From NCBI GenBank assembly GCA_964030785.1, contig OZ034973.1:888132-952131 (forward strand): a DNA stretch of 64,000 nt. The letters run 5' to 3'. A program made the position numbers and the translations under genes. The stretch's first letter is position 1, and each line of letters begins with the position of its first letter. Positions 12,109-23,395 of this stretch are shown here, piece by piece. Origin of the DNA: Siderastrea siderea. Lineage: Eukaryota > Cnidaria > Anthozoa > Scleractinia > Rhizangiidae. Under the pieces are notes generated by a model. It was not told the origin of the DNA. It saw nothing but the letters and a program-made list of their open reading frames with translations, and searched no databases.

Positions 12109-13431
12109 TCAGATAAGCATTTTGCATACAACTGAATGTTTAGTCACCTCCGCACGGAAAAACTTCCTAAGTTTGCAAAATAGTTTAAATCAAATTCAAA
12201 AAATCGACAACTGGAACTTTTTACGTGACAAACCACAAACGTGAAGTTATACTTTAAATTAATGTGTTTTCACAACTTTCTGTCTTCACCTTGTTGTTCT
12301 ACAAGCGTTCACACAAGTTTTCCAACACAGAAAGGGATCAAAAAAGCTTAGTACTATATATAGTTAAGACGCGTTATTTCTCGCTAACAATTGTCAAAAT
12401 ATTTTTAGATTATTATTTGGACCAGCACACACGCCAACTTAATTCAACTAAAACGAGCTGGCAAACTTTAGTTCACCGTGCAAAGGTACCTCAGTTACAA
12501 ATTTTGTACTATCAGTAACGGCAAACGCAGTTAATCACAAATCGATCTTAAACATTTAAAACATGTTGCATTCTCTTCTAAGAAACAGAAGCCACTAATA
12601 ACTTTATAAAAAAGCAATAAAACAGACAAAATGGAGGTTATACTGCTATGTTGACGTAAGCCAAAGGAGTAAAAATGCTTAAGTTTAAGTCAAAAGCAAT
12701 TAACTAATGACTTTCGTTGAAGTAAACTCCACTCTTAAGCGGAATTACAAAGAATTTAACTGCTCTACTCTAATAGATGACTACATCAGTTAGACCTGGG
12801 AAGGTTGGGAGAGGGTTGTTCTTTCCTATATAACTTATGTAAGGGTACGTCGCTCACCCTATCCGTTGTCGTCTTAAAAGAGCCGATGAATTTTTTTCAC
12901 TTTTGATGCCAAAAAGGTTTTAACCCCTATATAAAGTATGGTCTGCATACGGCTTGAAATAGTCCAAGGGCAAAGAACTCTGTGAAAAACAATCCGACCC
13001 ACAACTTCGTCCAGTTTTGTCACCCCAATCCTTAAAACATGATGTCTGTTGTCAGTATATATTGCACCCAGGAGTTTTGTTGCTTCAATAGACGAAAAAT
13101 GAGAGAGTTGTCGTGTTTTAAACGTCACAGGTTAGCATTTTGTAATAGACTACATTATGTTAACTTTACTGCATGAGAATGTCCGGATAATTGTTTATTG
13201 AACAAGGTGGTAGCCAAGTTTAATTTGGCAGTCAGGGAATTTTTTACTGGATATGATCGCAATCCACGGTTATTTTCAAGTTGGACCAGCATGTATCGTC
13301 CTTGTTCTATTTATTCTTTACTGGATCACTTGCCAGCTAATGTCGGAAATAATTAGAAAGTTGCTTGAATGTATGCAATTTTAGGAAATCAATACAATAT
13401 AGTTAGGTTGCTTAGTTGATCGACGTTATTT
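12109..13431. other. Conserved flank, no gene seen
   Basis: Aligns with 27480-28845 (unit B) and 60715-62080 (unit C). A minus-strand frame at 12874-13128 has a relative in unit C around 61399-61653 (shared LCPW and LASK.KK), but unit B breaks the frame at the G-run near 28200, so a conserved gene is not supported. Confidence 0.4.
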
Positions 13432-13500
13432 TACAAGTGCGTATCTCCTGCAAGTTGTGCCTCGGCGATTGCCTCGTCTTCAAACCTCCACATAGCAGTC
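13432..13500 (-). CDS. Candidate terminal exon of an unknown gene, unit A copy
   Basis: After a good acceptor (cttttTGCAG) a short frame reads TAMWRFEDEAIAEAQLAG then DTHL and stop. Units B (28911-28846) and C (62147-62082) hold the same frame and the same stop, as TAMWRFDDEVIGEAELAE then DTHL. A and B differ at nine bases, five in third positions, which mildly suggests coding constraint. A possible preceding exon ends near 13655 (splice donor GTGCGT), but its frame is unclear. Function unknown; it could equally be non-coding flank. Confidence 0.3.
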
Positions 13501-14397
13501 TGCAAAAAGCAAAATCAAAAATGAGTGCTGATTGTACATCTAATAAATTAAAGCCTCGATGCTCTAGAAGTAAAAGGAAGGAAGCTTGCATCACATAACA
13601 TCAAAAGCTCATCTAGCGCAGAACAGAGTTGAAAGAGTTTACAAAGACTAACGCACCATGTGGCGCGTACGGGCTGAAGAAGAAGATTGCAGTCCACATC
13701 CATTATGTTATAGATAAGCTTCGTTCACTAAGTCATCCACTGTCCCGTTTATCTGTAAAGAGCAAGAGGAGTAGATAGCTCAAAGTATTTTTGTTTTACT
13801 GCTCATAATAGTTTATCATTATTATTATTATTATTATTACTATTATTATCAATAATAAATTGGATAGACAGACAGCTTTACTTTAGAATGCAAGCCACAA
13901 ACAACAAATAACTGGTTTTCATTTATGGCATGAAAATCAGGCTGAGTTACATTACATTAAAGTTACAGATAGTAAAGTCTTCAGATCCGCTAGTGCAGCC
14001 CTGCAAAGTGTCACTTCAACCCCGAAGGCTAATTGATCATAAGTAAGAGTCGGAGTAGTCAGAGAGAAGTAATTGGTGTCAATATGACATAATTACGAGA
14101 TCATTTATTATGTTTTTTGGAAGTTGATTCTATTTAATTGGTGGTGGTTATAGGTTAAACGGTTTTGAAGTTACACATCTTCAAAGTTGGAGAGAGCCTC
14201 AAAAGCTCCGTCCACAAGGGGTTTAATCCGGCTTTTGTAGCTCAGGGGAGTGTCATTCCGGTTCCCTCTAATTGCTCTGTACTCGTTCACAGACTTAACA
14301 TGAAAACAGTGGGAAATCTCATATCGTTATGGTGTGTTGCCCCCGGTGGTAGACCGGGATCGGGATTTTCATTCCAGTGCGAAAACTCCTACCGGTA
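13501..14397. other. Conserved flank end of unit A, no gene seen
   Basis: Contains an (ATT)n microsatellite at about 13817-13850. The last 240 bases (tcattccggttccctctaat ... cctaccggtaaag) match the right ends of units B and C. That block carries short inverted CCGGTA/TACCGG motifs and looks like a repeat end. Confidence 0.5.
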
Positions 14398-14655
14398 AAG
14401 CAGTGATCAATTGAGTGTCGAAAGATATACGCGTATGTCTTGGTTTTGCTTTACCTGGCACTATGATTGCATGGTAAAAAAAATCTGGTCCCGCTTCCAA
14501 AACCAATCGTAACTTGCTCGTGCGCGACTTTCCCGCGCTTGACGCCCTTTACTAGAATTTGCTTCGAGTTCTGGTTGCTTCATTGTGCTGTTTGCGTCTT
14601 TTGTGATCGGTCAGAGTTGTTACTTTTCTTTTACGACTCTCGAATAAAACCACTG
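14398..14655. mobile_element. TA-flanked MITE, copy 1
   Basis: 258 bp between TA dinucleotides. Inverted ends AAGCAGTGATCAATTGAGTG and the complement of cgactctcgaataaaaccac. Same family as 55337-55618: both contain a run near ccaatcgtaacttgctcg and a ttttgtgatcggtcagag motif. Sits exactly at the unit A/B boundary. Confidence 0.7.
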
Positions 14656-14982
14656 TATCGTGTAAACGTGGAATGTTCTTGTAACAATATTTTAAGTTTT
14701 ACCCATCATCTAATATGTTAATGATGATGAAAAAGGTACATAAACGTGGTACAAAATTTGCATTTCGCACTGCAATGAGAATCCTACCAGTGTCATGTTA
14801 ATTAAAGGAACTAAGAGTATTACTAGCCCCCCCCCCCATCCCCACCCATAGACAGGATGGTACTCTACCGCAAGGCCTCTCCGGCCAAGCAGTATGTTGA
14901 AGTAGTCTAACAGTTTGCTGGCATCTGTTGTTTATATATCTCAACCTTAATAAAGTGTCCGGTTGAAGAGCTGCAATGTGGA
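14656..14982. other. Junction between unit A and gene B, no gene seen
   Basis: Contains a C-run (14827-14839). Sequence from about 14800 on (aaaggaactaagagtattac, ccgcaaggcctctccggcc) is shared with 39785-39860 downstream of gene C, marking the 3' flank of the duplicated unit. Confidence 0.5.
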
Positions 14983-17900
14983 TTAACATTTCTCGTATTT
15001 AATGAAATATAAAGACGACAGAAACCAAAACGGGAACCACCCACCCTTATTCAAAATCGAACGTCCGACAGGCTAACCACAAGAGCGATCATCACCCTTG
15101 TAACATGGAAATAAAACTTGAAATACTTACTGGAGTGACATGCGGTCTGTGTCCGTTGGCGTATTGGGCCAGCCATTGTTTGTCTTTTATGTCGGCCATT
15201 AGTTCCCAGTAGCCATCAAAGGCTATCATCTCCTTGCCTGTCTCCGTTTCACGATTGTATTTCACCTGTGAAAAGGAAGCAATCAAATACTTCATTGTGA
15301 CAGGATGTGTTTCCTATGGAATAAATCGTTTATATGAAATGCAGCCGTGTTGAAATAAAGGCTGTCTGTTTGTCTAGCCCCTCCAAACATTTGGGCAAAA
15401 GCCCTTGAAGAATGAAACTTTAAAAGTAAAAGCATTTTTGACAACAGCATTTACTCTCGGCCCCGGGGCGAAATTGATTTTTGTGTGAGTGTCTTCAAAG
15501 ACCTATCATTGGCGGCTCCGCATGAAAATATCTTATCCAACCTTGAAGGAAGACAATATTGCATTTACTCACCGCTAAGATGATGATAATCATAACAATT
15601 ATGAAAGCAATTATTGCAGCCACAATCACTATAATGATCCACGTCTCAAGCTTGGAAGATTCTGGTATTGAAAGAGCAGAATTAACAATTATTCTACGAT
15701 ATCTGATTATTGAACTTAAGCAAGTAGTGTTGGTGGTGGTGGTAGCAGTAGCACTGAGTGGTGGTGGTGGTGGTGGTAGTAGTAGTAGAAGTAGTAGTAA
15801 GAGTAGTAGCTAGATAACAAGATAGCAAGATAGTAGCTAGATAGCAATTAGGAAAAAAAGGTTCCTAGTTTTTGCCAAGCCTTCAAGTGGAACTAACCCC
15901 AAAATATTTTTTTCGCTAAAAAAATCTTTGCACCTGTTCGAGACACATTGCGCCTTTTTTTTTTACCAAATCTTGACTTTTTATAGGCTGTGGAAGTTAT
16001 GAAATCTAGCCATCATCTGTCACACGACCGAGCTATTGAGGGACGTGGGTCTGTTCCTGATGTGACATCACAAACTGATTTGCATCGCGGTAAGTCTTTG
16101 TAAACATGCATGCAAAGCAGTTTGTGACGTCAAATCAGGAGGAATGGACCCCTTCTGACGGGATTGTGTACCAAACTTAGTTTTTCAGAAGTTTTGAAGC
16201 CCATAAAAAGTTAAAAACTGCAAATAATGGCTAAATGTTTTTGAAACAGGTGCAAATTTTTATATTAGCGGAAAAAATATTTTGGGTTAGGTGCACTTAA
16301 AAACAACGATAACAACCACAACTAAACAGCAGTGGTAGCGACAAAAATAATAATAGCAAAAATTACATTAACAACAGTGACAACAACAATAACACAAAAT
16401 AACAATAACAATTTTAAAATACCAACAACAAACTGCTCACCCGTTGGAGTGGTGCTGGGTGTTGCGGTAGTAAACGATGATCCTTCGGTAACAAATATAG
16501 TTGTCCCCAGAGTTTCAAATCTCAGCTGATTTGTGTCATTGGCTCTTCGAAGGGCTTGTATAATACTGGTTGCATTCACGTTCGATGTCGACTGAAATGT
16601 TATGACAAACTGTACCCCTAAGCTTCCTGAGAAAAATCCATGAAATGTGATGCCTTGAAATCCCGAAAATTCTCCGCTGAAGAAAGGTGCAAATATGTCA
16701 CCCAGGTCTTTAATGATAGCACGCGTCTTTGCCTTTGTTAAGTCCGTGTAGTCAGAGTCGTAGTCTCTGTCTATAAGGGTTAATGTAACTGCAAATGTTA
16801 TTGGCGGCTTCACTTAAATAGGAAAAAAAAAGAAAAGAAATTTCAGTAATATTTTTCCACAATTTGCACTACTCACTAAAGTAATTCGTTCGAATCAATT
16901 TAGAAAAAGAAATTAAAGGTAAATTGGAGCAGCTTTTCTTACAAACAGTTGACAAAAATACGACCCTTGTAAAAGTATGAATAAATGAGGTTTTAATGTA
17001 AATTGCATGCATTATGTCCACTGATCCAGAGCCACCTTAAAGTAAAACACAATAAACAATACCAAAGGAATGTACTGTTCACCAACACTTCATTTAAATG
17101 AAGTTAAATATTTCGTCCACAGACTCAAAAGTTAGATCATATCGCGTGGAAATGTTAAATCAGTCTCGTTAAAGCCACCTTTTCTTACCTGTTTCACACA
17201 ATTCTCCTTCATGACCTGCAGTGCAGCTACATTTGAAAGAATCCCCAACTTGTGTGCAATTGCCATTATTTTTACAGGGATTGGGAAAACACGGTCCAGC
17301 ATCTAAGAATAGGATAATTCCAGGGAACATAAACTCACGCCTTTGCGCAAGAAACAAAACCTCAAACATTCCACTAGATAGAAACACTGGATGACACACA
17401 TAACTTTGAACAGATCCTCGAGGGTCAAGCTAAAACAAAACACTGACTGCAAACTACTTCTAACCCTGGAGACTAGCTTAAAAGCTTCACGTGATCATGA
17501 TTAGCTTCACAAAACCTGTAATCAGGCAAAAAAAAAAAGGAGTGGTCACAGCCTTCGTTTAACCGGCTCTGAACGTTTATCTTAATGCCAGGGGACACAG
17601 CACATTTTTAGGAGGATTAGCAGAAATTAAACGCTTTCACTGCTTAAAACACCAAAGACAAAAGTCTAACGAACGTACTAACTTTCAGTTTGCAAAATAT
17701 TGAAACTCAAAGCATGACACATCTTACCTATTTCGCAGTTGGTTCCATAAAATCCATCGAAACAATGACAAAAGTATCCGTCCACACGGTCACTGCAATT
17801 ACCATGACCTGAGCAAGTTACATCAAGGCAATCGTTGATGTCTGCAAATTAAAGAAAATGAAAGGTATCCGTTTATTTTATTTTGCTTTGATTTTTTAGC

Positions 17901-18887
17901 ATGAACTTAACACTACCACCGAAAAATACTGCTCAATATTTATAAGGATTTTTCTCTAGGACAATAGATTAAAAATCTATCACAGCTATACGGTTTTTAA
18001 GGAATATCTTTGTTCTGTGGTTACCACAGGCAATAATTGAAGTAAAATAGATTGAATTCATGCCGTATAGATAAATGTTTGAAAAAAAAAACACAACTTA
18101 AGTTCACCAAAAAATGCTCACCAGTTTCACAATTATCCCCAGTAAATCCCGGTCGACAGACTTGATTCGCTGAGGCCGCTACGTTAAAAAAACGTTATTT
18201 ACAACACAAATTCTTAGGTCTTCTGCAATAAATAATAGCAAGTTGCAAAGAGATGGCTTATCTTACAAACTGCCGTTAGTAACTTCGACCTTATTTCTGT
18301 TGGAGGCGGAAACATAAGTGCTTTATTCGATTCATTTACATTTTAACTTGCCTTAAAACAACGTCAGAGAACTGTTGTAATACGCGGTTTTGATTGCTTC
18401 TGTTGCATTTTGAAAGATAAGTTGTTGTTTCTGGCGAGACACTGGTCGTCTGTCATGCACAATTACACAGCCATAGTAATAAAATCATTAAAAAAAAGCT
18501 ACCGTACACCCCGCTATCTCGATTCCCTGAATCCGTGATATTTTAAACTTAAACTCGTTTCCCTTGTTTAATTTTTCTTTGTTATAAATTATTGGATATC
18601 TTGAACTCCCCTTTGCTGGAACTTTTTTTTTTCTAATTCACCTATTGATCATCTAACTGACAAAACATTCTTTGTTGGGGTAGGTGAAAAATTGTTCTTA
18701 ACTCTTCATTGTTCAGGTTGCATGTCCACGGTATGTTATATCAGGCGTGTGTGGGAAAAATAATTATTTTTCTCAGAGTCTACAATAATGTGTTTATTCG
18801 CACAGCACCGAGTTACGTACCTCTTAACATGAGCACCAAAAACAAGGCCTGGAGGAAGTGTGCCAAGAGCGTCGTTTTAAAATCCAT
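14983..18887 (-). CDS. EGF/SEA-domain type I membrane protein, gene B (complete model, 345 aa)
   Basis: Second tandem paralogue, minus strand, eight modelled coding exons: 18887-18821 (signal peptide MDFKTTLLAHFLQ), 18178-18122 (half-EGF CRPGFTGDNC), 17841-17728 (EGF, DINDC), 17302-17189 (EGF, DAGPCFPNPC), 16812-16441 (SEA, SGSLGV motif), 15661-15573 (transmembrane helix rich in Ile/Val/Ala), 15265-15131 (cytoplasmic tail, FDGYWELM and ANGHRPHVTP) and 15072-14983 (last residues and stop TAA). Exon lengths sum to 1038 nt, 346 codons including the stop, with phases consistent throughout. The SEA and EGF exons are close to gene A at protein level. The last exon is the least certain because gene C differs there. 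A 414-bp MITE sits in the SEA-to-membrane intron. Predicted cell-surface protein; function not recognised. Confidence 0.82.
15885..16298. mobile_element. 414-bp MITE in an intron of gene B
   Basis: Long inverted ends of about 60 bp: AAGTGGAACTAACCCCAAAA at the left against the complement of ttttgggttaggtgcactt at the right, continuing through tttttcgctaa and ttgcacctgtt. A second inner inverted pair (tcctgatgtgacatcacaaa with tttgtgacgtcaaatcagga) lies around a centre near 16090. No coding capacity. The corresponding introns of genes A and C do not show it. Confidence 0.8.
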
Positions 18888-19660
18888 GTTATCATGTAAT
18901 TATCACAATGATTACTTGAAGATATTTTGATAACTGTTGCCTAGGAGAAGGCGAAAATCGAGTTAAATGAGGATAATTGCTGTCGAACTTAGATTATAGT
19001 TAGTTTCAAATTATAGGTTGCCCCCTGCATGACAGATAGGTAATTTGCTTTTCGCATGCTGCTGAAGCAACGAACCTCAACAGTTACACCAGCGATTTCA
19101 TTTTTGTTCAGACCAGGTCCGTGGGGAGGGCTTAACTGCTCTGCACTAAATTTTACAAACATCGTATTTTTAAAATGCATCCAATCAATAGCCAGTAATT
19201 TAACTCTTTGGCGTTTCCTAAAATCGTTTAGGAACATTTTGGCATCACTTGTTGTTATAAGTTTATGTTTGTTTCTTAACTTCTTTGCTGGTTTTTTTTG
19301 TTTATTATTAAGGAATTTGATGTTTCCATGGCCACTATATCTTGATGGACACTGTTACCTTAATTTTCATGTTTTGAAATTGAAAGGTCATTTCAACATC
19401 CTAGTTTTTAGTCAATTTTGGTCCTCTTCCGTCATGAAACATCACAAAATCGCCATAAAGTACTTAAGATGGTGTGACACTATAAATTAAAGGGGATGAT
19501 GTGTTTTTCTTGGTTTTATTAAATAAATATGTTTTTTTTATATTCTTCTTGTTATCATTTTGTTAATGCCCACAGGTATCTCAGTAAGTCAAAGAAATTA
19601 ACCAACAGAACTTTTTAGTAACATTTATTCCAAAAATAAAAACAATAGTAAAACAAACAA
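18888..19660. other. Upstream flank of gene B, no gene seen
   Basis: Starts with the conserved promoter-proximal block shared with genes A and C (gttgcctaggagaaggcgaa at 18936). Matches 4165-4925 of unit A in order. The frames at 18989-19490 are not conserved between units. Confidence 0.5.
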
Positions 19661-19857
19661 AGAGACCAAGAGAAACGACATATGCCTTGAGAGGAAACGA
19701 CACTCTGACAATGCCAAATGTTAACACCAGTAGGTTTGGAATGAAGTCCTGGCGTTATCAGGCGCCCAAGTTTTGGAATGGCTTACCTGATGTCCTTAGA
19801 GCGTCATCCGACTTTAAAATTTTAAGAGAACTTTTGGAAAATGAATCAATACTTTAG
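19661..19857 (+). pseudogene. LINE reverse transcriptase ORF2, C-terminal fragment
   Basis: Open frame 19663-19857 reads TYALRGNDTLTMPNVNTSRF, then a Y-Q-A-P-K-F-W-N-G-L-P segment and a stop. This is the familiar tail of non-LTR retrotransposon ORF2 proteins (x-L-R-G/N..., then G/A-x-x-x-W-N-x-L-P). Absent at the matching position of unit A (4925), so a 5'-truncated insertion private to unit B. Confidence 0.65.
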
Positions 19858-20893
19858 ACGGCGTAGTATCCATGAATTGCTCGCTCATCTAGTAAATATT
19901 TTTCAGTCTGTCAAAAACCTGAAAGGAGGTTTAAAATTGAAGAGTGAAGTTACAGTGTTCTTTGGAGTTCACAGCACACATTTTAATGGCCGCGTATTTA
20001 ATTTGATCAGTCAGTCATTCAGTCGCTAATTCAGCCTTGTTTGTCTTTGTGGCACATACGGCCTCGAGGCCATATTGCATTCAACACCTTTACGTTATGA
20101 CAACGAAAACTTTGAAGAAGGAAAGGAATTGTTAAACAACTGTGTTTTATGTATTGTGTTCGTGATATCCATACTGCAATCACGTCACTATTACTGTTTG
20201 TCGTCTGTAATGCAGAAGCAAAATCTAATAATGACGTAACTTGTTGCAGGGGCACCCAACGAGAACGTTTTAGCAAAATACTTGAAATACTATTTCCCGT
20301 AGATTGTTTTAGAGCTTTTTAAAAGCAAATTTGAGTGGGCTAATACACGTTGACCTGTTCGGACTGTTTAGATGAAAATTTAGGCAGCAGAAAATTGAAG
20401 GAAACAGAATCTTATCCGCCGAATTTGCGAGCTACTTATAGCTCTGCGAAAAGTGCTAGCTGGCCTTATTTTACACTCCAAACGACATATTTGTCCCTCC
20501 GAAAACAATAGGAATTAAACAGTCCCGCGTCTGTTATGTTTGAGGTGATGTTTCGTCAAAAAGTCTCTAGTTTTCACCTCAGTTAAATTCGAATAACTCA
20601 GGCGCTTTAGGCCTTTAGGTTGTTGTAATGAAAGAGAAGGAAATAAAGTTTTAAAACCGAGTAACCAGGTTTTTCAATGCTTGAATCATCGAAATGTAAA
20701 GAATGCAGATTTTTCAAAAAGGTGGCATAATTTTCCTCTTCGAGCGTGAATTACAATTTCAAGTCGTTGTTGGATGCAAAGTATAAGGATTTTATATCGT
20801 GTACGAGGAACCATATCTTCATCTTCGGCTGTACATATTATTCATATGCGTCGAAGCCCACACTGTGAGCTGCATTAGAGGAAATATGGAACT

Positions 20894-21283
20894 CATATTC
20901 CGCGCAATTTATTACAAATGTGACGGCACGAACCGCAGAACTAGAAACAACTCTCAAATGCTCAACATACCTCGCTTTAGAGCCACTAGCGGCCAAAGAA
21001 CATTTTATTATAGAACAGTCACCTTATGGAATTCCTTATCAAATGATCTTAAACTTTTAAACGCTTCCTTAAGTCTCAACTCGTCACCAATTTTCAGTTT
21101 GTAACTCCATTTGATTAGATGATTTATAATTTTTATTATACTAAAAGATTCATTTTATGCGTTTATTGTAAATTTTATTATATTTTATTGTATATTTAAT
21201 TTTATAATTGTTTTTACTGTATATATTATTGCCTCCGAAAATCCACTTTGGGGAAGTGGTAATAAAGTATGTCTGTATTAATG
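20894..21283 (+). mobile_element. 5'-truncated LINE 3' end
   Basis: The reading frame to 21104 ends with LNIPRFRATSGQRTFYYRTV and a T-L-W-N-S-L-S motif, the C-terminus of a non-LTR reverse transcriptase protein. An AT-rich 3' UTR ending aataaagtatgtctgtatt follows. Units A and C have uninterrupted flank here (C at about 55733), so this is a unit B-specific insertion. Confidence 0.75.
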
Positions 21284-21425
21284 GCTTGTAAGATTAAACA
21301 TCTGGCTGGGTACTTTGACTAAAATATTCGTACTCAAAGTGTACTGGTACCGCTAGATCAGAATTATTGGGTTTTTGAAGCTCCAAATTTGAATTGACGA
21401 AACTAAACGAGAGTTTCATTTAAAA
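21284..21425. other. Short conserved flank, unit B
   Basis: Matches 5680-5850 (A) and 55740-55860 (C). No gene. Confidence 0.4.
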
Positions 21426-21682
21426 TAAATGTAAAGAAGATACTCGCAGTTATTAACGCAACTTATGCAGTTGCGAAAAGAAAGCCTGAAAAAATCAGGC
21501 TTGCCGGGATCCTGACCTCTGCGATACCGGTGCAGGCAGGCCTGATTTTTTAATTTTTTATTTTTTCAGGCTTTCTTTTCGCAACTGCATAAGTTGCGTT
21601 AATAACCTGCGAGGATCTTCTTTACATTTATTTCTTCATTCCGCAGTTCAAATATATGAATTTCATATATTCATAATTTCAG
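21426..21682. mobile_element. Head-to-head pair of SINE fragments
   Basis: A minus-oriented body plus damaged tRNA-like head (21426-21530) abuts a plus-oriented body and full tail (21541-21682). The second copy has lost its tRNA-like head. Same family as 10153-10815. Absent from unit C. Confidence 0.75.
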
Positions 21683-23395
21683 TTTCATTTAAATTTAGAA
21701 GAAACTGACTGGATCAGTTTGATTTACTTCGTAGCAATATTCGATTATACAGATTATAAGCTTAAGTTAAGCAGATTCCTATTTGCTGTGTGACTATGAC
21801 TTTATGATCAGTTTTAGACGAAAAAGACGTTAAAACAAATCAAAGTGGCTCGTGAAAGTTGCTTTAAATTAAACAGGAAAATGTAAGGATATTGAAAATT
21901 CGAGCATGTTGATTAAAGAAAAAGTTTCTAATAGCTTCTAATGTCATTACCTTATCGTCCTATCATTCCTATACAATCGGTCTTCAGTTAACAGATTCAT
22001 ATAAACCAATCACAAACCCATTGATTTGGTCGACTGTTATTATTTATCAAACCCTCATTAATATCTTTGTTGTTGAACTGCACTAACAAGCGATCAGTGA
22101 GCTGTGAAATTAATTCAATATCAGCACACCTTATCTGTTTAGTTGCAACATTTAATGTAAACAAATAAAAGTCACAGAATACGAGTTAATATAAGCTAGA
22201 TTCTCTGTTGGAGTAGTAGCAGGTTAACGAAGAGAAATGGATTAATTTCTGCAAAAGGGAATTCTAGTTTGAGTAAACTGGTATACGTATAGTTATCACG
22301 TCATTTCACGCAATCTGAAATGCTCCGAGTATCACTGATGAAATGAATGAAACTCGCCTTTCTTCTAAAACTTCAACAAACTTTTAAAGTCAAGCGGCAG
22401 CCATCTGGAAATATGGTACATTCATCTCATCAAAAAATACATGCAAACAAATCAAAGCGACTTGTGAAAGTTACTTCAAAAGCGGAAAAAATTTTGAATC
22501 CATAAACGACATTTGCTTTTGAATAAAGACGTAGAAAATTCGAGATTGTTGATCGTATAGGTACGTAATGATGCATTATACCATTTGTACCATTTTGCAG
22601 ACAATTGAAAAAACACTGCATTCGTCCGATCTACAAGGGATGCGTAAACAAATTAAAACGCCTTGTGCTGGTTGCTTTCAAAGCGGAAAAACGTAAATCC
22701 ATGACATTATAAATTGCTTAGTATCTTAAAATGAATGAAACTCACCTCTCTTTCAAATCTTCGACTAACGTTTAATATCAAACGGCAGATAGTGGAAGAA
22801 ACAGTGGATTCTTTTGATCAACAGAGCAATCAACAGAGGCTCTGGTACACTGCTCACCTATGTAGGATGCCTACTTCGGTTCAGTGATTCACTAAGAAAT
22901 TGAATTGGTTCATTGTTAAGAGACAAAGACATTTCCTTAATAGCAAAACAATAAGGCTGTTTGTCATACTCAACATTCTATGTAAATTTAAATCTTGCAT
23001 ATTTATGAACAATCACTTTTAACCTTATTTGATTGCTGTACCTTTGTAGCTCCACCCGCCTCGATTAGCTTCTGCTATTTGCGGGCGGAACCAAACCTTC
23101 AATTATCCGTATTTTAGTACTTAAGAATTTTTGTATTTAATAATTTATGCATTTTTGTGAAGTTGTGAATAAATGAGGGCTAGATTGCAGGATACCCCGC
23201 AACTGAAGCTGTTCGGAGCCAGGTGGTAGCCACCGAAAATGGCTACGCCGTCGGCACAGTAATAAAGGACTGGGAATGAGTTATTTGTGTAGTGCAAACC
23301 ACAGGTGGCCCAAGCTCAAGATGGGAGAAGACGATCGAATTGCGAAACATGAGCTTTGCTATCAGGCGTGTTGTGTTACAAGGCTCTCGATTTAT
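21683..23395. other. Conserved flank of unit B, no gene seen
   Basis: Near-identical to 55860-58815 once the transposon there is removed. Carries the degenerate caagcggca/acaaatcaaag repeats. Around 23040-23100 a short palindromic stretch (tccgcccg/cgggcgga, both units) is visible. No coding sequence recognised. Confidence 0.5.

Larger units (their letters stand above)
1..14397. repeat. Tandem segmental duplication, unit A
   Basis: Gene A plus its upstream flank. The flank matches units B and C in scattered blocks: 4200-4480 with 18960-19240 and 46566-46680; 5570-5720 with 20800-20880 and 21290-21370; 7320-8880 with 21715-22940; 11650-14397 with about 27000-30330. Matches are interrupted by unit-specific insertions. 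By eye it is clearly more divergent than B and C are from each other. Confidence 0.8.

Noticed and set aside
12874..13128. Minus-strand frame related to 61399-61653
   Set aside because: Frame is broken in unit B by a G-run length change and no domain is recognisable.
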